Source: Natronomonas pharaonis DSM 2160 (GTDB lineage: Archaea > Halobacteriota > Halobacteria > Halobacteriales > Haloarculaceae). From it: a DNA stretch of 64,000 nucleotides. The position numbers and the translations under genes were made by a program. Location: assembly GCF_000026045.1 (NCBI RefSeq), contig NC_007426.1, positions 1,240,001 to 1,304,000 on the forward strand. Reading direction: 5' to 3'. The notes below the pieces were generated by a model. The model ran no database searches. It was given only the letters and a program-made list of their open reading frames with translations, and was not told where the DNA came from. Of this stretch, positions 17,000 through 25,617 are shown one piece after another (positions within the stretch are counted from its first letter, which is position 1; every line of letters starts with the position of its first letter).

Positions 17000-18865
17000 C
17001 TATCGGAGTTCGGCGACCCGGTCCGAGAGGTCATCGACAGCCGCTTCCTGCTCTTCGACAGCATCGACGACTGCATCTGTTGTTTCGGCGACATCGTCGG
17101 CCCGTTCGCGAGCCTCCGCAACTGTCGCAGTAACTTCTTCGATGCGAACGGCTTGGTCGTCGTTCGCGTCAGCGACCTCCGAAATGCCGTCGACCGTGTT
17201 CTCGACTTCGTCCGAGATAGCAGCCAGCGAATCGAGCGCCCGCCGTATCTCATCGCCGGTCGCCGCGATCTGCTCGGCGGACCGCTCGACCCCGTCGATG
17301 GTGTCGTCCGCCTGCCGCTGTATCTCCTCGATACGGTCGGCAATCTCGTCGGCGTGGTCTCGCGTCTCGCTGGCGAGCGTCTTGACCTCGTCGGCGACGA
17401 CCGCGAACCCATCGCCGTCCGTCTCCGCGCGGGCAGCCTCGATGTTGGCGTTCAGGGCGAGAATGTTCGTCTGGTCGGCGATATCGGCGATGATGTCGAC
17501 GACCTCGCCCACCTCGTCCATCCGCTCGCCGAGCTGCTCGACGGTATCGACGAGGTCGTCCGTCGACTCTACTACTGCATCCGTCGATTCGCGGGCTTTT
17601 TCGCCGGCTTCGACGCCTTCAGCCACCGTTTCGCGGGCGCGGGTTGCCGCCTCGGTGACTTCCTTCGCGTTGGCGGCGACCTCCTCCATCGTGGCCGAGA
17701 CGTTCTCCATTTCTGTGCCGATTTCCGCCAGCGAGTCGTTTTGTGCTTCGACCGTCCGGTCGATTCGGTCGCTGGCGTCGCCGAGTTGGTCGATAGACGC
17801 CTCCAACTCGTGGGTTTTCTCGTCGACACCGTTGATAAGCTCCTCGAAGGAGCCGGCCATCCGGTTGACATCCTCGACGAGGTCGCAAAGCCCGGGCTCG
17901 ATTACGCCGTTCGTGTCCTCCCAGTCGGCTCGCGCCGTGAGGTCACCATCGCCGATGGCCCCCAGTGTCGCGCTGACCTCCTCTATCAGCGACACCATGT
18001 CCTGCTCCCGTTGGATGTCTTCGGTGGCGTCCTCGATTAGTTCGAGTACGGCCTTTAGCTCTCCGCCATCGTCGAATATCGGCACCGCGAGGAACTCGAT
18101 GTGTTTTTCGACGCCGTCTTTGTTCTTGGAGACGCTCCGGTCCCGATAGACCGGAAAATCGACCAAGGTGTTTGCACCGTCAGTCCGTTCGACATCCCAC
18201 TCCTCGTGGGCGGTGTGCGGTGCTGCTGCAACCTTGTCGGCAAGCGTCTTCGCCCGCTGTCTGTCGGAGTAGGTCGCGACTGCAATCGTTTCCCGGCAGT
18301 CCTCGCCGACGAACTCGCTGTGGTCGTCATCGAGCCCCATCAGCCGTCCGGTATAGGCGATGACCTCGTGGTTGGCGTCGATGAGAATCGCCGACATCGG
18401 GACGGCCTTGATAACTTCGTTTACTGTCACGGTTGCGGCGTCGAACGCTTCGAGTCCCTGCTGGAGGTCGGCCATCGTTTCGGAGACGCCGTCGAGGGCT
18501 CGCTCGCGTGCGTCCGTCACCGACGCGCCCGCTTCGAGCGCGTCGAATGCCTCCTTGACCGCTGCCCGGGCCGCAAACTCGTAGCCGCCGGCATAGGTCG
18601 ACGGCGCGACGCCGGCTGCCGCCTGCGCACGCGCTGTCTCGCGTATTTCGCCGGCGCTCGCCGCTCCCCGAGCCGTCGAGGAGAGCTGTGTCGCCGTCCG
18701 TTCGAGCAGCTTGTCATCCGCTTTGTCGCCGTAGGCGGCGGTGAGCTGTTGCTGTGAGACGGCGGTTCCCCCGTCAGTCGCGGGCACGTCAGTACCGCTG
18801 TCGGCTGCTCCGTCCGCCGTACGGCTGCTGGTGTCCGGTATTAGTCTTCGAAGGGCGTCGAACAT
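17000..18865 (-). CDS. Soluble methyl-accepting chemotaxis transducer with PAS domain (Htr type)
   Basis: 621 residues with no transmembrane helix. A helical N-terminal region (about 35-140) is followed by a PAS domain (about 145-275, AVPMSAILIDANHEVIAYTG) and a long coiled-coil signalling hairpin. The tip sequence DIADQTNILALNANIEAARA lies around residues 455-480. Glu/Gln-rich heptads suited to methylation flank it. Such cytoplasmic Htr proteins pass an internal signal (redox, metabolite) to CheA. A TATA-like cttaaata (minus strand, near 18,893-18,902) lies about 30 bp upstream. The ligand is unknown. Confidence 0.92.
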   Translation of the reverse strand: MFDALRRLIPDTSSRTADGAADSGTDVPATDGGTAVSQQQLTAAYGDKADDKLLERTATQLSSTARGAASAGEIRETARAQAAAGVAPSTYAGGYEFAARAAVKEAFDALEAGASVTDARERALDGVSETMADLQQGLEAFDAATVTVNEVIKAVPMSAILIDANHEVIAYTGRLMGLDDDHSEFVGEDCRETIAVATYSDRQRAKTLADKVAAAPHTAHEEWDVERTDGANTLVDFPVYRDRSVSKNKDGVEKHIEFLAVPIFDDGGELKAVLELIEDATEDIQREQDMVSLIEEVSATLGAIGDGDLTARADWEDTNGVIEPGLCDLVEDVNRMAGSFEELINGVDEKTHELEASIDQLGDASDRIDRTVEAQNDSLAEIGTEMENVSATMEEVAANAKEVTEAATRARETVAEGVEAGEKARESTDAVVESTDDLVDTVEQLGERMDEVGEVVDIIADIADQTNILALNANIEAARAETDGDGFAVVADEVKTLASETRDHADEIADRIEEIQRQADDTIDGVERSAEQIAATGDEIRRALDSLAAISDEVENTVDGISEVADANDDQAVRIEEVTATVAEARERADDVAETTDAVVDAVEEQEAAVDDLSDRVAELR

Positions 18866-18930
18866 ATCGTTGTGCTACTGGGAACAGCCGATGTATTTAA
18901 GTACTCGTTTCCTTTCGAGCGGCAAAACAG

Positions 18931-20085
18931 TCACTCGGGAACCCAAAGCTCGATGGCTGCGCCCTGCCCGTAGCCGACACACATCGTCGAGAGCCCGCGG
19001 CCGCCGCCACGCCGCTGTAGTTCGTGGATGAGCGTCACCGGCAGGCGTGCGCCACTGGCGCCGAGCGGATGGCCGATGGCGATAGCGCCGCCGTTGACGT
19101 TGAATATTTCGTCGTCGAAGCCGAGTTCGTCTTGGCAGTACAGCGTCTGCGAGGCGAAGGCTTCGTTGAGTTCGACGAGGTCGTAGTCGTCGGCGTCGCG
19201 GCCGGTTTCTTCCCAGATTCCTCGCACCGCAGGAACCGGGCCGATACCCATCACCGTCGGGTCGACGCCCGCGACGTTGTGGTGTTCAACCGCTGCGAGG
19301 ATGTCGAGGCCGCGCTCGTCGGCGAACGCACGCGATGTCAGAAGCACACCGGCCGCCCCATCGGATATCTGTGAGGCGTTCGCAGCGGTGACGGTGCCAC
19401 CTTCTTCGAAGGCAGGCGGCAGGTCAGCGATGGCTTCCGCTGTCGTTCCCGGTCGGAGCCCCTCGTCTTCCTCGACGAGCACTTCGTTGCCCTCGTCGTC
19501 GTGGCCCTCGATGGGGACGATTTCGTCGTCGAAGCGGCCTTCCTCGGTCGCCTCGACGGCTCGTTGCTGGCTCCGCGCGCCGTATGCGTCCTGCCGTTCA
19601 CGGGACATGTCGTACTCCGTGGCGACTTGCTCTGCCGTCTGCCCCATCGCGAGTGCATCGACATCGTACCGCTCCGCAATCGCCTCGTAGCTGCCGATAC
19701 CCGTCCGACGCTCGTTGCGGGACATGTTCTCGACGCCGCCGGCGACGATTACGTCGCGGCTTCCCGCCCGGATTGCGTCGGCAGCGGACATAATCGCTTC
19801 CGCCGACGAGGCACAGAGCCGGTCGATGGTCGTCCCCGGCACCGACTCGCCGAGCGCCAGCAGCGCGATGACGCGGGCGAGGTTGTTGCTCTGTTCGTCG
19901 ACCTGTTTTGCACACCCCCAGCGGACGTCGTCAACGTCCTCGGGGGCGAGTCCGGCGGCCTCAACCATTGTCTCGACTAGGGGGACCGAGAGCTCCTCGC
20001 TGCCCGTCTCGGCGAACACGCCGCCCTGTGTTCCCTGTGATGTCCGCACCGCTTGCACGATAACTGGCTGTCGCTGGCTCATCAT
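18931..20085 (-). CDS. Acetyl-CoA C-acyltransferase (thiolase)
   Basis: 384 residues from ATG 20,085 (a second ATG follows at once). The longer frame adds 15 unlikely residues. This is a classical degradative/biosynthetic thiolase: Cys91 in [10 protein letters not shown], then [19 protein letters not shown], and a C-terminal [13 protein letters not shown] where the second catalytic cysteine sits. It differs clearly from the SCP2-like thiolase at 14.4 kb. It could supply the missing last step for the beta-oxidation genes at 23-33 kb. It has its own promoter region and no operon partner. Confidence 0.92.
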   Translation of the reverse strand: MMSQRQPVIVQAVRTSQGTQGGVFAETGSEELSVPLVETMVEAAGLAPEDVDDVRWGCAKQVDEQSNNLARVIALLALGESVPGTTIDRLCASSAEAIMSAADAIRAGSRDVIVAGGVENMSRNERRTGIGSYEAIAERYDVDALAMGQTAEQVATEYDMSRERQDAYGARSQQRAVEATEEGRFDDEIVPIEGHDDEGNEVLVEEDEGLRPGTTAEAIADLPPAFEEGGTVTAANASQISDGAAGVLLTSRAFADERGLDILAAVEHHNVAGVDPTVMGIGPVPAVRGIWEETGRDADDYDLVELNEAFASQTLYCQDELGFDDEIFNVNGGAIAIGHPLGASGARLPVTLIHELQRRGGGRGLSTMCVGYGQGAAIELWVPE

Positions 20086-20171
20086 CTGCGCTTCCGTCCG
20101 GGGCGCATTAACAATCCCGGTTCGGGACACCGGGCGGAAGGATTATTCAACCGGTGGCCGATACATCATGT

Positions 20172-20615
20172 ATGGGCGAGTACCGCGTTCTGCTCCCTGT
20201 CGATACCGAGACGAACCGTGCCCGACACGCGGCCGAGACCGTCGCGGCCCTTCCCGGGGACGGCGCGTCCGTCCACGCCACTGTCCTGCACGTCATCGAG
20301 CCGTTCGAGGCGACCGATGAGGGTCCCATTATCGAGACGGACGACATTCACACCGACGACACGCTTCCGGACAGCATCGAAACGGCAGCCGACGCGCTCC
20401 GGTCGGAGGGCGTCGAGGTCGATACGCGCCACGTCGAGGGGGACCCAGTAGAGACGATTCTCGGCGTCGCAAGAGACCTCGACGTCGACAGTATCGTGAT
20501 GTGCGGCCGGCGACGGAGTCCCGCGGGGAAGGTGCTTTTCGGTAGTACCGTCCAGTCGGTCCTTCTCGCGGCGGAGCGTCCCGTCGTCACCGTCGCCGCT
20601 GAAGACGGGCAATGA
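20172..20615 (+). CDS. Universal stress protein (UspA family)
   Basis: 147 residues from the ATG at 20,172 ([13 protein letters not shown]). The C-terminal nucleotide-loop region reads [31 protein letters not shown], a good G-2x-G-9x-G-S/T type motif. ATP binding is therefore likely, unlike the Usp gene at 9.3 kb. Divergent from the thiolase gene, with about 86 bp between starts. Confidence 0.87.
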   Translation: MGEYRVLLPVDTETNRARHAAETVAALPGDGASVHATVLHVIEPFEATDEGPIIETDDIHTDDTLPDSIETAADALRSEGVEVDTRHVEGDPVETILGVARDLDVDSIVMCGRRRSPAGKVLFGSTVQSVLLAAERPVVTVAAEDGQ

Positions 20616-20645
20616 GCCCCGCTTGAGCCGGCACGCCCAACGGCG

Positions 20646-21818
20646 TCAGTAGCCCGCCCCGAAGACGTTGTTCCAGAGGATGCACAGCAGTCCTAGCGCC
20701 ATGATGCCGGCAAGGGAGCCGAAGGCAACGGGCCAGCCGAACAGGTCCGCCACGACGCCGATAGCGACGCTCCCAAGCGCCCCCAACAGCATGTAGACCG
20801 TGCGGACGAGGCCAAATCCCGCGCCCCGCTCTTGCTCGCCGAGCACGTCAATGAACTTCGACTGTAGCGGCGCTCCCCACGTCATCGCGACGCCGACACA
20901 GACCGTCGCCGCGACGACAAGCGAAAACGAGTCACCGACGACAACAGAGCCGTAGCCGACAACCCCGAGCCCCATCGTCACCGCGGCGATGGCGTCCCGC
21001 GAGAAGCGGTCGGACAGCGAGCCCATCAGCGGCTGGAGCGCTCCGTGAATAAAGAAATAGACGGAAAACAGCCCACCAGCGACAGCACGCGAGAGCCCGT
21101 GATGGGCTTCAAGAAACGCCGGCAGGAAGGAGGCGGTCGCCTGCCATGTAAAAGCCCCGAGCACTGAAAGCACCGTCGCATACAGTATCGGTCCGCGACG
21201 GTACAGGCGCACGATTGACCCGAGTTCGACGCGGTCTCGCATCCGGCGGTCGGGAAACTGTGGCGGCTCCGGTCGGACAGTAGCGGCGAACAACGCCGCC
21301 GCGGGAACGGCAACGGCGGCACCGACCAGCACGGCCGCCCGCCACCCGTACCACGTCGCCACCAACGCCGCGGCCGCGGGTGCAAGCAGGCCGGCCAGCG
21401 GCGCACCCGTCACGTGGAACCCGATTGCCCGTCCCGTCCGCTCGAAGTTCCGGGTAAGGAGTGCGGTCGCAACGATGTAATGAAGCCCGGCGGCGACGCC
21501 GAGACAGAGTGCCAGCAGCGCAAACAGCCAAAACGTTGGCGAAAGGGCGAGCAAGCCGCTGCAGACTGCCGTCCCGACGACGGCAAAGAGGATGACACGG
21601 CGCTCGCCGAACCGGTCGCCGAGAATCCCGCTGGGGAACTGCGTGAGCGCGTACGCGGCCCACATCCCGGTGAGCGCGAGCCCGACGGCGCTGTTGCTCG
21701 TCGAGAACGCATCAACGATGTCGGGGACCACCGGGCTGATTACGAGCCGGGCGGTCACGGTAGCGAAAAACGCCACCGTACACGAAAAAAGAAGCGTGTG
21801 CCTGTAGTCGGGTGTCAC
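20646..21818 (-). CDS. Major facilitator superfamily transporter
   Basis: About 390 residues from GTG 21,818 (VTPDYRHTLLFSC); a TTG at 21,845 is the alternative. The longer frame would run into the divergent regulator gene. About 12 hydrophobic spans are seen, with the MFS loop motif GDRFGERR between helices 2 and 3 (SGILGDRFGERRVILF) and an echo LSDRFSRDA at midpoint. Substrate unknown. It is divergent from an IclR-family regulator, which probably controls it; that suggests an organic acid or aromatic compound as cargo. Confidence 0.85.
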   Translation of the reverse strand: MTPDYRHTLLFSCTVAFFATVTARLVISPVVPDIVDAFSTSNSAVGLALTGMWAAYALTQFPSGILGDRFGERRVILFAVVGTAVCSGLLALSPTFWLFALLALCLGVAAGLHYIVATALLTRNFERTGRAIGFHVTGAPLAGLLAPAAAALVATWYGWRAAVLVGAAVAVPAAALFAATVRPEPPQFPDRRMRDRVELGSIVRLYRRGPILYATVLSVLGAFTWQATASFLPAFLEAHHGLSRAVAGGLFSVYFFIHGALQPLMGSLSDRFSRDAIAAVTMGLGVVGYGSVVVGDSFSLVVAATVCVGVAMTWGAPLQSKFIDVLGEQERGAGFGLVRTVYMLLGALGSVAIGVVADLFGWPVAFGSLAGIMALGLLCILWNNVFGAGY

Positions 21819-21996
21819 TCGCGGATGGCTTCCGCGACGGGACAAAAATGCGTTTCGTTCTGGTGTGAATACTCTGCGTTTCGTATAATGAATCAGCCAG
21901 CCCTTCTCACCGGGATGGGTCCAGATTCGTCCCGTATACGACTGCAGGCGATTCGCTATCCGAAACGCTGATTGCCGAGGACGGACGATAGAGGAT

Positions 21997-22755
21997 ATGG
22001 ACGACGACTCGACAGACGACGTGGGGGTGACGACGACCCGGAAAACGTTCGAGATTCTCGAAGTACTCCGGGACGAGGAGGGGCTTTCGATAGCCGAAAT
22101 CACCCGCCGAACCAGCCTCACGAAAAGCACTGTCTACCGACATCTGAAGACGCTCGTCGACACGGGATATGCCATCGAGCGCGAGGGGGCCTACTACATC
22201 GGGCTCAAGCATCTCGAAATCGCAGAGCAAGCCCGAAACCGGGAGCCCGGATACACGATAGCACAGCGAAAAGTCTTCGAGCTCGGTCGAGAGACCGACG
22301 AGCGCTCCGTATTTCTCGTCGAAGAGGAAGATGAGGGGGTCTATCTCCATCGATACGACAGCCCGACGAGTACGATGGTCGGCCAGCGGCGGCCGTTACA
22401 CGCGCTGGCGACTGGGAAGGCGATTCTCGCAGAGCGGGATGGCGAGCAAATCGACCGGTTCGTGGCCGAAAACGACCTGGAACGATACACCGAAAACACG
22501 ATTACGACACCGGAAGCGCTGCTGGAAGAAGTTGAGTCGGTCCGCGAGCAGGGGTATGCGACGAACGACGGCGAGTACATGGAGGGGCTCTTTGGCGTCG
22601 CAGTGCCCGTCTACACGCCCGACGACGACCTGCTCGGGTCGCTGGGGCTCTTCGGTCCCCGCAGCCGGTTCTCCGAAGAGTACATCCAGGAGACGGTGCT
22701 CGACCGACTCTGGGACAAGGCCGGCGAGGTCCGGGTCACGCTCGCCTACGGGTGA
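21997..22755 (+). CDS. IclR-family transcriptional regulator
   Basis: 252 residues. An N-terminal winged helix (about 13-75: LEVLRDEEGLSIAEITRRTSLTKSTVYRHLKTLVDTGYA) is followed by an IclR effector-binding domain (about 80-250, with HALATGKAIL and GYATNDGEYMEGLFGVAVPV). IclR proteins sense small organic acids and control catabolic or transport genes. Its divergent neighbour is an MFS transporter, and the acyl-CoA catabolic cluster starts 500 bp downstream; either could be its target. The shared 178-bp promoter region lies at 21,819-21,996. Confidence 0.92.
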   Translation: MDDDSTDDVGVTTTRKTFEILEVLRDEEGLSIAEITRRTSLTKSTVYRHLKTLVDTGYAIEREGAYYIGLKHLEIAEQARNREPGYTIAQRKVFELGRETDERSVFLVEEEDEGVYLHRYDSPTSTMVGQRRPLHALATGKAILAERDGEQIDRFVAENDLERYTENTITTPEALLEEVESVREQGYATNDGEYMEGLFGVAVPVYTPDDDLLGSLGLFGPRSRFSEEYIQETVLDRLWDKAGEVRVTLAYG

Positions 22756-23257
22756 CAGCCGAGGCGTCCGCCCAGCGGTACGGCCGGTCGTCGTCGGACG
22801 GACCCGCTCCAAAAATAACAGACATAATTCTGTTATTGAAATGCGGGATATCCGCTGAACGGACAGACAATCCCCTTCTCTGTGCAGAAATGTTTCACTC
22901 GACGAAATCTGGCTTCTGTATCCCGGTAGAGTGCAGTTGAGCCATCAGCGAGTGCCGGGGGGTCGTCATCGAAAGCGGCGGAAGCCGATGGGATGGCCGG
23001 GCCGAAGGTACGGATTCACATGCCGGAATCAAGCAGCAGGTGGCCGGTAGCAGCCGTCGCGTGAGGCCTCTCCCCGTCTTTTTTGACGACCGAGCTCCCG
23101 CATCTTGCAACGGCAGCTCTGTCAAAGCTGGTTCTGCCAGCATAGAGGGTCCTTGGACGAACTGCTAACCCGCATGCTGGGACCCGTGTGTTCGGCAATA
23201 TGAAGCTCCTATCGCCCTGAGGTAGGAAGACCAGCAGAAAAAGACGGTTGGACGGCG
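22756..23257. other. 500-bp gene-free stretch with palindrome, possible mobile-element relic
   Basis: No coding frame here resembles a known protein, and short frames lack the acidic composition of neighbours. The left part holds a perfect palindrome (22,814-22,837). The stretch around 22,870-22,945 gives me a vague resemblance to flanks of haloarchaeal insertion sequences, which I cannot confirm. A T-tract follows a GC-rich region near 23,077-23,088. I see no tRNA, RNase P or SRP RNA signature. Confidence 0.4.
22814..22837. repeat. Perfect 9-bp inverted repeat with 6-bp spacer
   Basis: Arms aataacaga (22,814-22,822) and tctgttatt (22,829-22,837) are exact inverse complements around cataat. 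It sits 59 bp after the IclR gene stop. It could be a transcription terminator hairpin, an operator, or the end of an element. AT-rich arms make a strong RNA terminator less likely. Confidence 0.6.
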
Positions 23258-24421
23258 TTACTGGTAGGCCTGCAGCCCGGTGAGGTCCTCGCCGAGAATC
23301 AACGTGTGGATGTCGTGGGTCCCCTCGTAGGTGTAGACGGTTTCGAGGTTCGCCATGTGGCGCATCGGTGAGTAGTCGGTCGTGATGCCGTTGCCGCCGA
23401 GCATCTCGCGGGCGATGCGGGCTTGGTTGCGTGCCATCCGGACGTTGTTACGCTTCGACATCGAGACGTGCTGGGGTCGCATGTCGCCGCGTTCTTTCAG
23501 TTCTGCGAGGCGGTACGCGAGAAGCTGTGCCAGCGTAATCTGGGTTGCCATCTCAGCGAGCTTGTCCTGCTGCAGCTGGAATCGGCCGATGGGACCGCCG
23601 AACTGGTCGCGGTCTGTGGCGTACTGCCTGGCCTCCTCGAAGGCGTCCCGTGCCGCACCGACCGCGCCCCACGCGATACCGTACCGGGCCTGTGTGAGAC
23701 ACGAGAGCGGACCTTTCATCCCTGAGACGCCCGGGAGCACGTTCTCTTCGGGCACGTACACGTCATTCAGGCCGATTTCGCCGGTGATGGACGCCCGCAG
23801 CGAGAGCTTGTCAGTAATCTTGTTCGTGGTGACGCCGTCGCGGTCGGTTTCGACGAGGAACCCGCGCACAGGGGTGTCGTCAGCCGAGCGGTCACGCGCC
23901 CACACGACTGCCACGTCGGATATCGGCGAGTTCGTGATCCACGTCTTCGCGCCGTTGAGCACGTAGCCGTCGCCGTCGGCTTCGGCGTGGGTCTCCATCG
24001 CCGACGGGTTCGAGCCGTGTTCCGGTTCGGTGAGTCCGAAACAGCCGACGGCCTCGCCCTGCCCGAGCTTCGGCAGCCATTCTTCTTTCTGTGCTTCGCT
24101 GCCGTAGGCATGAATCGGGTACATGACGAGTGCGCCCTGAACGGAGGCCATCGAGCGGAGTCCCGAGTCACCCGCCTCAAGCTCCTGCATCAGGAGCCCG
24201 TACGCGGTCTCCGAGACGTTCGGCGACCCGTAGCCTTCGAGATTGGGAGCATAGAAGCCGAGTTCACCCATCTTGGGGATGAGTTCGGTCGGGAACGTTC
24301 CCTCCTGGAAGTGTTCGCCGATATCCGGTTTGACGTGCTCTTCGACGAACTCGCGGGCGGTGTCACGGATTAACCGCTCTTCTTGATCGAGGTCTCCCTC
24401 GAGCTGAACGAAATCCAGCAT
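23258..24421 (-). CDS. Acyl-CoA dehydrogenase, glutaryl-CoA dehydrogenase-like
   Basis: 387 residues from ATG 24,421 (MLDFVQLEGDL). The upstream 47 residues of the longer frame are basic and unlike the family. Motifs include CFGLTEPEHGSNPSAM, KTWITNSPISDVAVVWA and GRFQLQQDKLAEM. The C-terminal TYEGTHDIHTLILGEDLTG is the pattern seen in glutaryl-CoA dehydrogenases, with the catalytic Glu in YEG. It would oxidise (and perhaps decarboxylate) an acyl-CoA, passing electrons to ETF. It is divergent from the TAXI transporter genes, so import and oxidation may be co-regulated. Confidence 0.88.
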   Translation of the reverse strand: MLDFVQLEGDLDQEERLIRDTAREFVEEHVKPDIGEHFQEGTFPTELIPKMGELGFYAPNLEGYGSPNVSETAYGLLMQELEAGDSGLRSMASVQGALVMYPIHAYGSEAQKEEWLPKLGQGEAVGCFGLTEPEHGSNPSAMETHAEADGDGYVLNGAKTWITNSPISDVAVVWARDRSADDTPVRGFLVETDRDGVTTNKITDKLSLRASITGEIGLNDVYVPEENVLPGVSGMKGPLSCLTQARYGIAWGAVGAARDAFEEARQYATDRDQFGGPIGRFQLQQDKLAEMATQITLAQLLAYRLAELKERGDMRPQHVSMSKRNNVRMARNQARIAREMLGGNGITTDYSPMRHMANLETVYTYEGTHDIHTLILGEDLTGLQAYQ

Positions 24422-24531
24422 GGGTCGTAGGTGAGCCAACAGAAGTATAGGTATTGTGGTTTGACGGCCCCTCACACGTCGTTTCCGAACTGTGAATACG
24501 TTCTCCGTTTTTAGTTCTGTTCCGGTACATC

Positions 24532-24538
24532 TATAATA
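24532..24538 (+). promoter_or_regulatory. TATA-like box for the TAXI transporter operon
   Basis: tataata starts 29 bp before the ATG at 24,561, the spacing of a leaderless archaeal promoter. It lies in the 139-bp divergent region shared with the glutaryl-CoA dehydrogenase-like gene. Confidence 0.55.
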
Positions 24539-24560
24539 CTTGGTTACAGACCAGCACGAC

Positions 24561-25604
24561 ATGGACCCCCAATCTAGTAGTCAGTCTGTACGGATGAGTC
24601 GGCGGTCGGTTCTCGGCGCTGTCGGTGCTGGTGCGACAGCCGCGCTCGCAGGTTGTTCCGGTGGACAGGACGGCGACCCCCTGCGGATGCGGACGAGTAC
24701 GGAGGGAACGACCGCCTACGCCGCGAATCAGGGCATCGCGGCGGTTATCAACGAACACACCGACGAGATATTCGCGGAAGCACAGACCAGCCCCGGGACG
24801 GAGGCAAATCTCGGTGCCCTCTCGAACGAGGAAGCCGAGATGGTCTACCTCCAGAACTGGTCGGCCCACGAAATCGCCCAGGGAATCGGCCAGATCGGCG
24901 ACCTCGATTTCCAGGTCGCACAGGTCTTTCACTACTACGACCTCCCGTGGTTCTTCTGTACGGCCACCGACGACATCGAGTCGCTCTCGGATATCGAATC
25001 GGACCACAGCGTTTCGCCGACCCCGGAGGGCTCCGGTACCGCACCGGCACTCGAACATGCGCTCGATATCGCTACCGACGGCTACGAGCGTCAGAGCATC
25101 ACCTACGGTGAACAGGGGAGCGCGATGCAGGAGGGGCGGCTCGATGTCGGTGCCGGCACCTACCTGAACTTCGATATCGAGCCCGGATGGCTCCAAGAGA
25201 TGATGAGCACGGTCGACCTCACGATATTGGATGTCGAGGACGGCACCGTCGATGCGTGGGAGGACGACGACCGGCTACTCATCGAGTCGTTCCCCGGGTC
25301 CGACCTCGAAGCGGGCGAAGCGACGCCGGCGGCGGTTCCCGAGACGGTCTACTGCCCGACCTTCGCGTACAACTTCGTTTCGCGTGCCGACCTCGATTAC
25401 GACCTCGTGTACGAGTTCCTGACGGTCATGCACGAACACCGCATGGAGCTTGAGGAGTACAGCGCCGTGCTCGCGTCGCTGGAAGACGAGGCGTTCTGGG
25501 TCGAGAATGCCTACGACGATATCCCGTTCCACCCCGCAGCGGCCGACTTCTACGAGGAGATCGGCGTCTGGAGCGACGAGTTCGAACGCGCTGACGAGAG
25601 CTGA
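24561..25604 (+). CDS. TAXI-family TRAP transporter substrate-binding lipoprotein
   Basis: 347 residues from ATG 24,561. The N-terminus has a twin-arginine motif (SRRSVLG) and a lipobox (ALAGC), so it is probably exported folded by Tat and lipid-anchored outside the membrane. The rest matches TRAP-associated extracytoplasmic TAXI binding proteins, with RTSTEGTTAYAANQGIAAVIN and GSGTAPALEHALD. TAXI systems import organic acids such as dicarboxylates. The fused permease gene follows after 13 bp. Flanking acyl-CoA genes suggest a carboxylic acid as ligand. Confidence 0.88.
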   Translation: MDPQSSSQSVRMSRRSVLGAVGAGATAALAGCSGGQDGDPLRMRTSTEGTTAYAANQGIAAVINEHTDEIFAEAQTSPGTEANLGALSNEEAEMVYLQNWSAHEIAQGIGQIGDLDFQVAQVFHYYDLPWFFCTATDDIESLSDIESDHSVSPTPEGSGTAPALEHALDIATDGYERQSITYGEQGSAMQEGRLDVGAGTYLNFDIEPGWLQEMMSTVDLTILDVEDGTVDAWEDDDRLLIESFPGSDLEAGEATPAAVPETVYCPTFAYNFVSRADLDYDLVYEFLTVMHEHRMELEEYSAVLASLEDEAFWVENAYDDIPFHPAAADFYEEIGVWSDEFERADES

Positions 25605-25617
25605 GTACCCTGACACG

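Noticed and set aside
21819-22130. N-terminal extension of the MFS frame
   Set aside because: It overlaps the divergent IclR gene and its start, is Ser/Arg-rich and not membrane-like.
22895-23198. Short minus-strand frames after the IclR gene as a possible transposase remnant
   Set aside because: No DDE or TnpB-like motif is visible; kept only as an unassigned stretch.
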